Assembly: GCA_037015955.1 (NCBI GenBank)
Contig: CP143548.1
Span: 2,350,001 to 2,414,000 of the forward strand
Source of the DNA: Lachnospiraceae bacterium JLR.KK008
GTDB taxonomy: Bacteria; Bacillota; Clostridia; Lachnospirales; Lachnospiraceae
Reading direction: 5' to 3'
Length of the DNA: 64,000 nt
Below the pieces are notes generated by a model. That model made no database searches, was not told the origin of the DNA, and worked only from the letters and a program-made list of their open reading frames with translations. Positions 1-8,004 of the stretch are shown here, piece by piece. Made by a program: the position numbers and the translations under genes. Within the stretch, counting starts at the first letter, position 1. Every line of letters starts with the position of its first letter.

Positions 1-2
1 TT

Positions 3-152
3 GCCGTATTACAGAAATGGTGCCGTCCCATTATTCTCGGGGGACTGATGATATTTCTGACAGGCGCACTCATACTCACACTTGGCTGCATCGTCATCCC
101 CCATTATCTGACAACTGTCAATTTCTGGAACGCAGAGTGGATCGCGCTGTAA
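3..152 (+). CDS. C-terminal end of a membrane protein (partial)
   Basis: An open frame enters from the left edge and runs 49 codons to a TAA at 150-152. The translation contains one strongly hydrophobic segment (about 20 residues rich in L, I, G and F) followed by a short polar tail with several Trp residues, as at the end of a polytopic membrane protein. The start lies outside the window, so neither family nor function can be named. The gene is convergent with the minus-strand gene at 181-519. Confidence 0.45.
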   Translation, partial: AVLQKWCRPIILGGLMIFLTGALILTLGCIVIPHYLTTVNFWNAEWIAL

Positions 153-180
153 AAGTCAGGACAAACAATAAATCCTCTCA

Positions 181-519
181 TTACTGCCAGTGATATGCGC
201 AGCAGCCTTCATATGCGCTGTGAGGCAGGCAGACATAGCCGTCATGGACATGTTCCGTGATCTCCGTACAACCTGCTACATTACACACCGCATGACAATG
301 ACCGTCTCCTACCGTATGCGCGCAGTAATAAACACCGTCATGCTCATGGATTCCTGCGATAGAGCAGCCTTCCACCTCGCATCTCGCATAAGCAGGCGCA
401 GCCTGTGTCCTGTAATAGCCACAGCCATGCCCGTGTCCACGCCCATGATGCGCCATGACAACCATCGGCGCCTGCAGCGCAGCGAGAATGACCAAGGCAG
501 TCAAAATTACTTTCTTCAT
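181..519 (-). CDS. small secreted His/Cys-rich protein
   Basis: This 112-residue protein starts with a clear signal peptide (MKK, then a hydrophobic core ending in VVMA at about residue 22). A His/Gly stretch (HHGRGHGHG) follows directly. Two imperfect repeats come next, each with Cys-x3-Gly-Cys followed by a His-rich loop (HEHDG or HVHDG) and a further Cys and His. The layout suggests an extracytoplasmic metal-binding protein, probably zinc or another soft metal, but I do not recognise a named family. The start is supported by a GGAGGT ribosome site about eight bases upstream. It appears monocistronic. Confidence 0.7.
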   Translation of the reverse strand: MKKVILTALVILAALQAPMVVMAHHGRGHGHGCGYYRTQAAPAYARCEVEGCSIAGIHEHDGVYYCAHTVGDGHCHAVCNVAGCTEITEHVHDGYVCLPHSAYEGCCAYHWQ

Positions 520-737
520 ACGAATACCTCCGACCTTTTCAACAAATCTGTTACTGAGTTCTCTTTCCTTCAGTGTAACACAAATTTATAGAAAAGCAAT
601 GAGATTTCTGAAGAAAGCCAAAAAGAATCGCGCATCCGCAATTCACCGCGCACAAGAGACCGCCTCAGTAGTAGTTTCCACTCCGCAAACTGCGCAATTA
701 GATTTTTATCGTATAAGAAGAACTTCCGAATACAATA

Positions 738-774
738 AAAAATAACGGAAATACTGTCTGACCAGCATTTCCGT
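738..774 (-). terminator. terminator of tRNA-Arg
   Basis: On the minus strand an 8-bp perfect stem (ACGGAAAT/ATTTCCGT, 767-774 with 745-752) is followed by a T-rich run (TATTTTTTATT). It lies directly downstream of the tRNA-Arg gene and matches a Rho-independent terminator. Confidence 0.7.
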
Positions 775-787
775 CATCTTCTCACTA

Positions 788-861
788 CGTGCGTTAGAGG
801 ATTCGAACCCCCGACCTTTTGGTCCGTAGCCAAACGCTCTATCCAGCTGAGCTAAACGCAC
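788..861 (-). tRNA. tRNA-Arg (anticodon ACG)
   Basis: Read on the minus strand the sequence folds as a cloverleaf. The acceptor stem GTGCGTT pairs with AACGCAC, the T-loop is GGTTCGAATCC, the D-loop region is AGCTCAGCTGGATAGAGC, and the anticodon stem TTTGG/CCAAA holds loop CTACGGA with anticodon ACG. CCA is not encoded. No duplicated 3' end is visible nearby, so I see no sign that this tRNA serves as an integration site here. Confidence 0.95.
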
Positions 862-991
862 ATTGTCGCTTATCGGTCGCGACAGTGATATTTTATATGT
901 TTATCCAACATTTGTCAAGTAGTTATTTGAATTTTTCCAAATCCTGCTTTTGTTCCTGCCCTGCGCCAGGAACGTATAGACTGTCCTGTCG

Positions 992-1855
992 TCAAAGCTG
1001 CGTATTGACGACCAGTCCTTTCAGATCCTCATCCATCAGTTCCGCTTCTTTCTGTATTTTTCGAAGCTGCTTGTCGATGTCGCTGCTCTCTGTCACCACA
1101 TCGTTGACCTCACTGGTCGTTTTTTCCTGCTCCTTCATGGCCTCTGCTTTCGCCGCCTCGACCTGATCCATGATCTGCGCCTTGTTCTCTTTGAGCTCGT
1201 CAAGTTTCTCCTGCTCTTTTTCTTTCTCTTCTTTCTGTTCCTGAGCATTCTCGATATTTTCGTCGTACTTCTCCTCGATCTGCTCCATCGCCGCTTTCAC
1301 AGCCATGCCAACGATCTCATCGGAACCGGCAGCAAGCACTTTTTCCTCCTGATCGACGGCCCATGACATACTTCCTTCATATCTCTGCGCCAGATCTGCC
1401 TTTTTCGCACTGCGGATACTCGCGTTCTCTGACATCTCCCGGCGCTGGGCATCGGCAAGATCCCCCTGCGCAGTCTGTACCCCTTCCCGGTAAGTGCGCA
1501 GCGTATCCTCATCCAGATCTTCCGGCGCTTCTTCAATGTATTCTTTCAGCTCATTGATCCTCTCCAGCGCTTCTTTCTGATCGGCCCGCGCGGTCTCGAT
1601 CTTTGACTGACTCTCTTTCAGCATGTCATCCTGCTCCAGATCCCGCGCAAACTTATCTTTTAACACCTGCGCCGCTTTATCGCGGATCTCTTTTTTCTTC
1701 TTTTCAATGGCATTCTCACCGTTATCACGCCCGAGGTCTCCGGCAAAGATCGTCACATCTCCTCCCTTTGTCTTCGTCACCCTGTCGTCTCTCTCCCCGT
1801 TGTTCTCAATGCCAAAGGACACAGTAAACATACCGTTATTGTTCTCAATCTTCAT
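992..1855 (-). CDS. Glu/Lys-rich coiled-coil protein, function unknown
   Basis: This 287-residue protein is dominated by long heptad-like stretches rich in E, K, Q and A (roughly residues 60-130 and 190-280). A short non-helical N-terminus precedes them (MKIENNNGMF). The ATG at 1855 is preferred over an upstream in-frame start because GGAGGA lies directly ahead of it. No signal peptide or membrane segment is visible, so it is probably cytoplasmic. I do not recognise a functional family. It looks monocistronic and faces the same way as the MATE fragment downstream. Confidence 0.7.
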   Translation of the reverse strand: MKIENNNGMFTVSFGIENNGERDDRVTKTKGGDVTIFAGDLGRDNGENAIEKKKKEIRDKAAQVLKDKFARDLEQDDMLKESQSKIETARADQKEALERINELKEYIEEAPEDLDEDTLRTYREGVQTAQGDLADAQRREMSENASIRSAKKADLAQRYEGSMSWAVDQEEKVLAAGSDEIVGMAVKAAMEQIEEKYDENIENAQEQKEEKEKEQEKLDELKENKAQIMDQVEAAKAEAMKEQEKTTSEVNDVVTESSDIDKQLRKIQKEAELMDEDLKGLVVNTQL

Positions 1856-1954
1856 GGCAATCCTCCTCCCCGGATATAAACACAAATACCTATTATTTTT
1901 TATATCGTCATTCTGGAAAAATTTATGAGAGGTTATCAGACTTTTATCTGCGTT

Positions 1955-2884
1955 TCATTCTTGTTTCACTATTCCTGTCCGTCGCCATTTCCCGGTGCGG
2001 TACTGGGCGTAAGAGATGGCCCAGTTCACAAACCAGCCGACAGGAATGGCATACCAGACCATGGCAATGCCAAAGACCGGGGCCATCGTCACAGCGATCA
2101 CCACCCGCAAAGCCAGATTCGCCAGGTTGGCAACCGTAAACATTTTCATGTCACCCGCCCCTCGCAGCAGTCCGTCCACCGCCATCTTAAATCCGATCAG
2201 ACAGAAAAACCAGCCGATAAAGATCAGATAATTTTCTCCCGTGGAGATTGCCGTCTCTGTTCCGCCCTCTCCCAAAAACAGTTCGATCAGCGGTCTGTGA
2301 AAACATTCCAGCCACAGACAGAGCAAGACCGCAAAAAATACGACCATCCGGTTGGCAGCCCGATACCCTTCCACAACGCGTTCCTGCTTCTGTGCTCCCA
2401 TATTTTGCGCTGTGTAAGAAGACAGTGCATTGCCGATACCGCTCATCGGCACGATACAGATTGACTCGATCCGCATTCCGGCTGAAAATCCGGCCAGAGC
2501 CTGAGAGCCAAAACTGTTGACGACCGACTGCACAAGCATCATTCCAATGGAAATGGTAGACTGCTGGAAGATCGACGGCAGAGCGATTTTCGTCATTGCC
2601 GCCAACTCCTGCCTGTCATAGAAGCGCCCTGACACATTTCCGCCAAGACGCCGGATCTCACGGAGAAATACAAGCAGCGACAAGACCGCGGAAATCCCCT
2701 GTGCGATCAGCGTCGCCCAGGCCACTCCCGCCACGCCCATCTGCAGTTCCGTCACCGTATAAAAGTCAAGCGCGATATTAAACAGCGAAGAAAAGATCAG
2801 AAAAAAAAGAGGAATCCTCGATTTGCCAAGCGCGTTAAACAAAGAAGAAAACACGTTATACATGAATAGAAAAGGCAGGCCCAT
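1955..2884 (-). pseudogene. 3' part of a MATE efflux gene, split by element A
   Basis: The translation (about 309 residues) is the C-terminal two thirds of a MATE-family multidrug/Na+ antiporter. It begins at the typical mid-protein sequence GLPFLFMYNVFSSLFNALG and continues through several membrane segments to a normal C-terminus. The N-terminal part lies about 15 kb away at 18075-18488 on the same strand, ending IYL at the equivalent position. Joining the two at a shared TT would give a continuous protein of about 446 residues, the usual MATE size. The ATG at 2884 is an internal Met, so this half is probably not translated into a working protein. Confidence 0.9.
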
Positions 2885-2906
2885 AAAAAGCTGACGTTAG
2901 ATAACG
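2885..2906. other. attL of element A
   Basis: The MATE sequence stops at the AAAAA run. The element then begins with an 11-base arm GTTAGATAACG at 2896-2906. This arm is the inverted counterpart, with one mismatch, of CGTTATCTTAC at 18056-18066 at the other end. In a circular form the two arms would face each other across the crossover, as in the attP of a large serine recombinase. Confidence 0.65.
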
Positions 2907-2991
2907 ATACTTTTGAAAACACTGAAAAATCAAGGTTTTTCGAGCGACGGACAAGCAGGGTATTGTACTAAAAACTGAATGCGACGCAGAA

Positions 2992-3039
2992 GCGGCGTTT
3001 CTTACTCTCTATACGGGAGAACAGGAACGCCGCTTTTTT
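2992..3039 (+). terminator. strong terminator at the left end of element A
   Basis: GCGGCGTT (2992-2999) pairs with AACGCCGC (3026-3033) and is followed by TTTTTT. It would stop plus-strand transcription entering the element from the left, or define a short leader upstream of the Rep-like gene. Confidence 0.7.
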
Positions 3040-3046
3040 CATGCCC

Positions 3047-3164
3047 TTTGTTACGCAGTAGGGGCAGAAAAAGCCTTGCTACAAGCGGTTTTCCGGGCGC
3101 GTATCCGGCGCGGCAAGGGATTTATACCTTATCCCCCGAAACCGCGCTTCTACTGCGTAACAAA
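3047..3164. repeat. 15-bp inverted repeat upstream of the Rep-like gene
   Basis: TTTGTTACGCAGTAG at 3047-3061 is perfectly inverted at 3150-3164, with 88 bases between. The right arm ends about 25 bases before the Rep-like start codon. A related non-coding segment recurs near 10230-10360. It may be a regulatory or origin structure for the gene that follows. Confidence 0.55.
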
Positions 3165-3189
3165 TCCACAGCAAAAGGAGTGATTTACT

Positions 3190-4173
3190 ATGGCAGTTTT
3201 CCGGGTGGAACGAAACAAGGGCTATACCGTAATGAGCAACCACCACCTACGCAATAAGGAGCTTTCCTTAAAGGCAAAGGGGCTGTTGTCGCAAATGCTG
3301 TCACTCCCCGAAGATTAGGACTACACCTTGAAAGGCTTATCCCTTATCAACCGGGAGAAGATAGACGCTATCCGCGAAGCCATTAAGGAGCTTGAACGCG
3401 CCGGGTATATCGTCCGTTCAAGGGAGCGCGACGAGAAAGGACGTTTGCGGGGCGCGGACTATGTGATATTCGAGCAGCCGCAGCCGCCTACGCCGGATTT
3501 ACCTACATTGGATAATCCAACATTGGATAATCCAACACAGGAAAAACCAACATTGGAAAAACCTACGTTGGAAAATCCAACGCAATTAAATAAAGATATA
3601 CAAAGAACTGACTTACCAAAAAAAGAAAAATCAAATACGGATTTATCAAGTACCCATTCCATTCCTATCCTTTCCCCTAACCCCTCACCTTGCGGGGAAG
3701 CGGCTACGCCGCCGGAACGGAAAAGAACGGAAGCGGCAGCACAGAGCGCAGTAGAGATATACCGGGAAATCATCAAGGACAATATCGACTACGACATTCT
3801 CAAACAGGACATGAGATTTGACGGTGACAGGCTTGACGAGATTGTAGACCTCATGCTTGAAACGGTATGCACCGCAAGGAAGCGGGTACGGATTGCGGGG
3901 GACGACTACCCGGCAGAGCTTGTGAAGTCAAAGTTTATGAAACTGGACGGCGAGCATATCCGCTTTGTGCTTGACTGTATGCGGGAGAACACAACCAAAA
4001 TCCGCAACATCAAGCAATATCTGAAAGCAGCCCTTTTCAATGCCCCGTCCACTATCGGCAACTACTACACTTCCCTTGTCGCCCATGACATGGCAAGCGG
4101 CGCACTGTCACCGAAGAAGCCGCAGTACGGCGACCCGGACTATTATTCATTCAAACCGGGCGAAAGCCTGTAA
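3190..4173 (+). pseudogene. Rep-like HTH protein (DUF6017/RepA-N-like) with in-frame TAG
   Basis: The reading frame begins at the ATG at 3190, seven bases after AAAGGAG. It encodes the typical N-terminus of element-borne replication initiator-like proteins (MAVFRVERNKGYTVMSNHHL). Codon 43 is TAG (3316-3318) in the context LPED-stop-DYTLKG, where relatives have Trp. A single TGG to TAG change explains it. The frame then continues without interruption to 4173. A proline-rich repeat of about 30 residues (units like NPTLD and KPTLE, encoded about 3493-3585) links the helix-turn-helix half to the C-terminal domain. The product is probably lost unless a suppressor tRNA or a downstream restart (ORF from 3328) is used. 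Confidence 0.8.
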
Positions 4174-4195
4174 ACAGCAAAAGGAGGATTTTATT

Positions 4196-4414
4196 ATGGC
4201 ACAGAGAACAGGAGCATTGGTATTTGACGAGCGCACCGACCGTTACGACATTCGTTTTGACCTCAATACTTACTACGGGGGCTTGCATTGCGGCGAGTGC
4301 TTTGACGTGTTCGTGCGGGGCAAGTGGAAGCCTACCCGGATTGAGTACGGCGACAACTGGTATCTTGTGGGTATCAGAGCCGAGGACTTGAACGGGCTGC
4401 GGGTGCGTATCTGA
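4196..4414 (+). CDS. DUF5348 family protein
   Basis: A 72-residue protein beginning MAQRTGALVFDERTDRYDIR. The pattern of GALVF, RYDIRF, YYGGLHCG and PTRIEYGDNWYLVGI matches the DUF5348 family seen repeatedly in Firmicutes conjugative elements. The ATG at 4196 follows AAAGGAGG at good distance. Its biochemical role is not known. It lies between the Rep-like gene and pcfB in the usual order for these elements. Confidence 0.8.
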   Translation: MAQRTGALVFDERTDRYDIRFDLNTYYGGLHCGECFDVFVRGKWKPTRIEYGDNWYLVGIRAEDLNGLRVRI

Positions 4415-4456
4415 CCGCCCCCCCCATAAAGAAACGCGAAAGGAGGACGCGAGAAA

Positions 4457-4933
4457 TTGCAGGACGAAGTAAACAAAAAGACCATAGCCCTTTACATCAA
4501 GACCGGGAAGCTGACCGCGCAGGCGCTCCAAAAGGCAATGAAAGCTATTCTCTCAAAGGGCAAGAAAGAGCTTTCCAAACCGCCACAGGGCAAGCAGAGC
4601 TTAAAGCAGCTTATGAAGCAGAACGCGGGCGTTTCCAACATTGAGATTACAAAAGACAATATCAAGGCTTTTGAGAGTACCGCAAAAAAGTACGGTATCG
4701 ACTTTGCGCTGAAAAAGGACACGACGGAAAGCCCGCCCCGTTACCTTGTTTTCTTCAAGGGGCGGGACGCGGACGCGCTGACCGCAGCCTTTAAGGAGTT
4801 TTCCGCAAAGAAGCTGACACAAGATAGAAAGCCCTCAATCCGAAAGCTGCTCTCAACCCTCAAAGAAGCTGCACAGGGCAGAAACGCGGAACGGGCGAAA
4901 GTCAAGAACAAGGACAGGGAGGTATCGCTATGA
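4457..4933 (+). CDS. PcfB family (DUF3801) conjugation protein
   Basis: The 158-residue protein starts with TTG at 4457 behind AGGAGG. It has the family hallmarks: an N-terminal helix (KKTIALYIKTGKLTAQAL), a central DNIKAFESTAKKYGIDF segment, and YLVFFKGRDADALTAAF followed by a basic tail. PcfB-type proteins are found next to the VirD4-type coupling protein in Gram-positive conjugative systems and are thought to assist substrate recognition. It overlaps the VirD4 start by four bases (ATGA), showing translational coupling. The second PcfB in the window (41892-42368) has the same length. Confidence 0.8.
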   Translation: MQDEVNKKTIALYIKTGKLTAQALQKAMKAILSKGKKELSKPPQGKQSLKQLMKQNAGVSNIEITKDNIKAFESTAKKYGIDFALKKDTTESPPRYLVFFKGRDADALTAAFKEFSAKKLTQDRKPSIRKLLSTLKEAAQGRNAERAKVKNKDREVSL

Positions 4934-5226
4934 AGCCGGAAATCAAGAAGTTGCTTATCCTCAATCTCCCGTATCTGCTCTTTGTGTGGCTCTTTGATAA
5001 AGTGGGCGCGGCTGTCCGGCTCTCCCCCGGTGCGGACGCGAGCGCAAAGCTGCTACATCTTGGGGACGGTTTTAGTGCCGCCTTTTCCAGTATTGCGCCG
5101 AGCTTCCACCCGGCAGATTTACTTATCGGCATTGCGGGGGCGGTCATTGTCCGGCTGATTATCTACGTCAAGGGCAAGAACGCGAAGAAGTACAGGAAAG
5201 GCATGGAATACGGTAGCGCACGTTGG
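4930..5226 (+). pseudogene. 5' fragment of a VirD4/TraG-type coupling protein gene
   Basis: The first 99 codons encode the membrane-anchoring N-terminus of a type IV coupling protein: two hydrophobic segments and the conserved end KYRKGMEYGSARW. At TGG (5224-5226) the frame runs into element B and stops six bases later (TAA, 5233-5235). The next codons of the gene (GNAKDIEPYTDPVFENN) reappear in frame at 10442, directly after element B. The ATPase domain is absent from both pieces, so the gene is dead. Confidence 0.85.
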
Positions 5227-5280
5227 AGTGCATAATCTTAACTGTAAGCAACACCTATATTGACGCAGGAGGATATGCAC

Positions 5281-7125
5281 ATGAATGATTACAGCAAAAT
5301 CACAGCCCTTTACTCCCGCTTATCCGTGGGGGACGAGGACAGGGACGGCGGCGAGAGCAACAGCATACAGAACCAGAAGAAATTTCTGGAAAGCTATGCC
5401 AGACAGTTAAAACTGACCAATATCCGGCACTACATTGACGATGACGAAAGCGGCAGGTTTTTTGACCGTTCTGCCTACTCCCGTATGATAGAGGACGTGG
5501 AAAACGGCAAAGTCGGCGTGTGCATTATGAAAGACATGACCCGTTGGGGGCGCGACTATCTCCAAGTGGGAAACGCTATGGAGATTTTCAGACGGAACAA
5601 CGTGCGCTTTATCGCGGTAAACAACGGGATAGACAGCGAAAAGCCCGACACATTGGAGTTTGCGCCGTTCATCAATATCATGTCAGAGTGGTACGCAAAG
5701 GACATCAGCAAGAAAGTGAAAACGGGCATTAAGACCAAAGGCATGAGTGGCAAGCCAATCGCAACCGAAGCCCCCTATGGTTATGTGAAAGACCCCGACA
5801 ACAAGGATTTTTGGTTGATTGACGAAGAAGCCGCCGAAGTTGTCCGCCTTATTTTCCGCCTGTTTCTGGACGGGAAAAACCGAAACCAAATCGCCGTATA
5901 TCTGAAAAATGAGCAAATCCCGACACCCACATTCTACATGAAAGACCGTGGGCGGGGAACGGCAAAAAGCAGGACGCTGAACGAGGAAAACCGCTACAAA
6001 TGGAATAAGGCGACCTTGACCCGTATCCTCACAAGGCAGGAGTATTGCGGAGATGTAGTCAACTTCAAGACCACAAAGCATTTCCGCGACAAACGAAACC
6101 ACTATGTAGACAGAAGCCAGTGGCAGATTACCGAAAATGTCCATGCGCCGGTTATCGACCGCACCGATTTTGAAAACGTACAGCGGATTTTGGAAAACGC
6201 CCCCGTCAGGCGACCAAACGGGGACGGGGAAATCCACCCTTTGTCGGGATTGCTTTTCTGTAAGGACTGCGGCGCAAAAATGCACATACGGATAGATTAC
6301 AGGAACGGCGGCAAACGGCACGTTGCCTTTTGCAGTGAATACCACAAGGGGAAAGCCAGAAACCCGAAGTGCCATTCCCCGCATATCATGGACGCGGATT
6401 TACTCATGCAGACCGTTTCGGAAGTGCTGAAAAAAATCGCGGAATACTCCATCAGCAACAGGGCGGATTTTGAAGCCTTAGTGAAAAAGAGCCTTGACGT
6501 ACAGCAGACCGACCGGACGAAGAAACAGCAGAAGCGCGTACCACAAATCACAACACGGCTTGAACAAATCGAAAAGGTTCTGGATAAGCTGTACGAGGAT
6601 AACGCCCTCGGCACTATCCCACAAGACCGTTATGAGCAGATGTCGCAGAAGTATTCAGAAGAATACTATACACTGAAAGCGGAGCTTGCGGAAATCAAAG
6701 ACCAGTTGTCCGCTTTTGAAAACGCGGGAGGACGGGCGCAGAGGTTTATGAAGCTGACAGAACGGTATGCCGACTTTGCCGAACTCACCCCCGCCATTCT
6801 AAACGAGTTTATCAGCAGGATTGAAGTGCATGAGCGCGACCAGAAGCGGGCGAGATACGCCATACAGCATATCGGGATATACTTCAACCATATCGGAAAA
6901 TTTGAGAACGAACTGACACAGCTTGCAGAGCCGACAGAGCAGGAAATCAGACAAATGCGGGAGGAAATCGAAGAAGCGAAAAAGGAAAAGAGCCGCGCCT
7001 ACCACCGTGAATATTCCAGAGCCTACCGCGCCAGAAACCGCGAACAGCAACGGGAGTACAACCGTATCAAAGCGCGGGAATATCGGGCAAGGAAAAAGGC
7101 GCAAGCCGCCGCAACCGCACAGTAA
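5281..7125 (+). CDS. large serine recombinase of element B (TnpX-like)
   Basis: The 614-residue protein has the full large serine recombinase layout. A resolvase catalytic domain comes first (ALYSRLSVGDED, nucleophile Ser in the YSRLS motif, then the conserved DMTRWGRD helix). A recombinase domain and a zinc ribbon (CKDCGAKM ... Cys ... Cys) follow, then a long coiled coil and a basic C-terminal tail rich in R and Y. The ATG at 5281 lies eight bases after AGGAGG and is preferred over upstream in-frame starts. It should excise and insert element B. The start codon is only 54 bases from the element end, so its promoter may be read from, or created at, the junction. Confidence 0.9.
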   Translation: MNDYSKITALYSRLSVGDEDRDGGESNSIQNQKKFLESYARQLKLTNIRHYIDDDESGRFFDRSAYSRMIEDVENGKVGVCIMKDMTRWGRDYLQVGNAMEIFRRNNVRFIAVNNGIDSEKPDTLEFAPFINIMSEWYAKDISKKVKTGIKTKGMSGKPIATEAPYGYVKDPDNKDFWLIDEEAAEVVRLIFRLFLDGKNRNQIAVYLKNEQIPTPTFYMKDRGRGTAKSRTLNEENRYKWNKATLTRILTRQEYCGDVVNFKTTKHFRDKRNHYVDRSQWQITENVHAPVIDRTDFENVQRILENAPVRRPNGDGEIHPLSGLLFCKDCGAKMHIRIDYRNGGKRHVAFCSEYHKGKARNPKCHSPHIMDADLLMQTVSEVLKKIAEYSISNRADFEALVKKSLDVQQTDRTKKQQKRVPQITTRLEQIEKVLDKLYEDNALGTIPQDRYEQMSQKYSEEYYTLKAELAEIKDQLSAFENAGGRAQRFMKLTERYADFAELTPAILNEFISRIEVHERDQKRARYAIQHIGIYFNHIGKFENELTQLAEPTEQEIRQMREEIEEAKKEKSRAYHREYSRAYRARNREQQREYNRIKAREYRARKKAQAAATAQ

Positions 7126-7155
7126 AACAGCTAAACCGAATAACTGACAGCAGAG

Positions 7156-7189
7156 AGGGATTTTCCAATTACGGGAAATCCCTTTTTCA
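7156..7189 (+). terminator. terminator after the element B recombinase
   Basis: AGGGATTT (7156-7163) pairs with AAATCCCT (7176-7183) and is followed by a T run. It separates the recombinase from tnpW. Confidence 0.65.
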
Positions 7190-7212
7190 CGCCTAAAGAA
7201 AGGAGCGACCTA

Positions 7213-7380
7213 TTGACAGAAAAGAACAAAACCCCCACCCCGCCCCGAAAGCCGGACGGTATCATCACAACGCAGAGGAACGGGCAGACCATTGTTGCGG
7301 AGTTGTTTTTCAACCACAGCGGCACAGAAACATTCCGCGACAAGCTGCTGAAAATGATACTAGCCGATAAGCAGGAATAA
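7213..7380 (+). CDS. TnpW-family transposon protein (element B)
   Basis: A 55-residue protein starting with TTG at 7213, six bases after AGGAGCG. It carries the family pattern: a variable proline-rich N-terminus, then GIITTQRNGQTIVAELFFN and FRDKLLKMI. TnpW proteins are small conserved partners of TnpX-type recombinases in Tn4451-like elements, with unknown mechanism. Two more copies occur in the window (16065-16232 and 28908-29090), one per element. Confidence 0.75.
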   Translation: MTEKNKTPTPPRKPDGIITTQRNGQTIVAELFFNHSGTETFRDKLLKMILADKQE

Positions 7381-7463
7381 AACGGGAAACCGATTGTCTG
7401 TAAAAATCCATTCCATTCCTATCCTATCCATTCCACACAAAAATCGAAAGGAGCGATTGACGC

Positions 7464-7859
7464 ATGGCAAAGACCAAAGCCGAAAAAATCACGAGCATTG
7501 AGGAAGAAATCCGACAGCTTGAAAACAGGCGCAGACAGCTTGTGCAGGAGCAAAAGGCGCAGGAGCGCAAGGACAGGACAAAACGCCTATGCCGCCGCAT
7601 GGGGCTTTTTGAAAGCCTTGTCCCCGACAGCATACCGCTGACAGAGGAACAATTCAAGACCTTTCTTGAAAAGACCGTAGCCGCCGACCACGCCCGCCGC
7701 ATACTGGACGAATTGACCGCCCAGTATGCCCCCACAGCCCCCGCACAGGGCGCGGAAACGGCGGCACAGGGTAACACGCCGTCCGCCGCCAGAACCACCC
7801 ATACAGCCCGCGAGGGCGGCGCAGACGCGGACGCGGACGGGGGCGCGGCACAAGGGTAA
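7464..7859 (+). CDS. DUF3847 family mobilization-associated protein
   Basis: The 131-residue protein has an N-terminal coiled coil (EEEIRQLENRRRQLVQEQK) and the conserved RTKRLCRRMGLFESLVPD segment, which match DUF3847 proteins found just upstream of MobA relaxase genes. The C-terminal third is low-complexity, rich in A, D and G. The ATG at 7464 follows AAAGGAGCG. It lies directly before the oriT and relaxase, as does its relative at 33095-33364, so a relaxosome role is plausible but unproven. Confidence 0.75.
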   Translation: MAKTKAEKITSIEEEIRQLENRRRQLVQEQKAQERKDRTKRLCRRMGLFESLVPDSIPLTEEQFKTFLEKTVAADHARRILDELTAQYAPTAPAQGAETAAQGNTPSAARTTHTAREGGADADADGGAAQG

Positions 7860-7889
7860 CGGCTTACGCCCCTACCCTTGCCAAAAAGC

Positions 7890-7923
7890 AAGGGCGCACT
7901 TATATACCACATAAATGTGGTAT
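7890..7923 (-). other. oriT of element B (RSF1010/MobQ-type nick site)
   Basis: On the minus strand a 9-bp hairpin (ATACCACAT/ATGTGGTAT, 7904-7912 with 7915-7923) is followed by TAAGTGCGCCCT (7902-7891). That string matches the nick region of RSF1010-family origins, where MobQ relaxases cut after TAAGTGCG. It lies between DUF3847 and the MobA/MobL gene, the expected position. Element C has the equivalent site at 33041-33069. Confidence 0.8.
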
Positions 7924-8004
7924 GTGCGGTCTTGCAGACGGCGTTTTGTGCCTGTCGGCACAAAAGGAAACGGCGGGAGTTACCCGCAGAAAGGAGCGCG
8001 GCGC

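Noticed and set aside
788-861. tRNA-Arg as an integration site
   Set aside because: No duplicated 3' end or recombinase nearby. Element A is placed by the MATE gene, not the tRNA.
2979-3257. ORF of 92 codons ahead of the Rep-like gene
   Set aside because: It runs through a strong terminator and an inverted repeat and overlaps the Rep start in another frame. No family resemblance.
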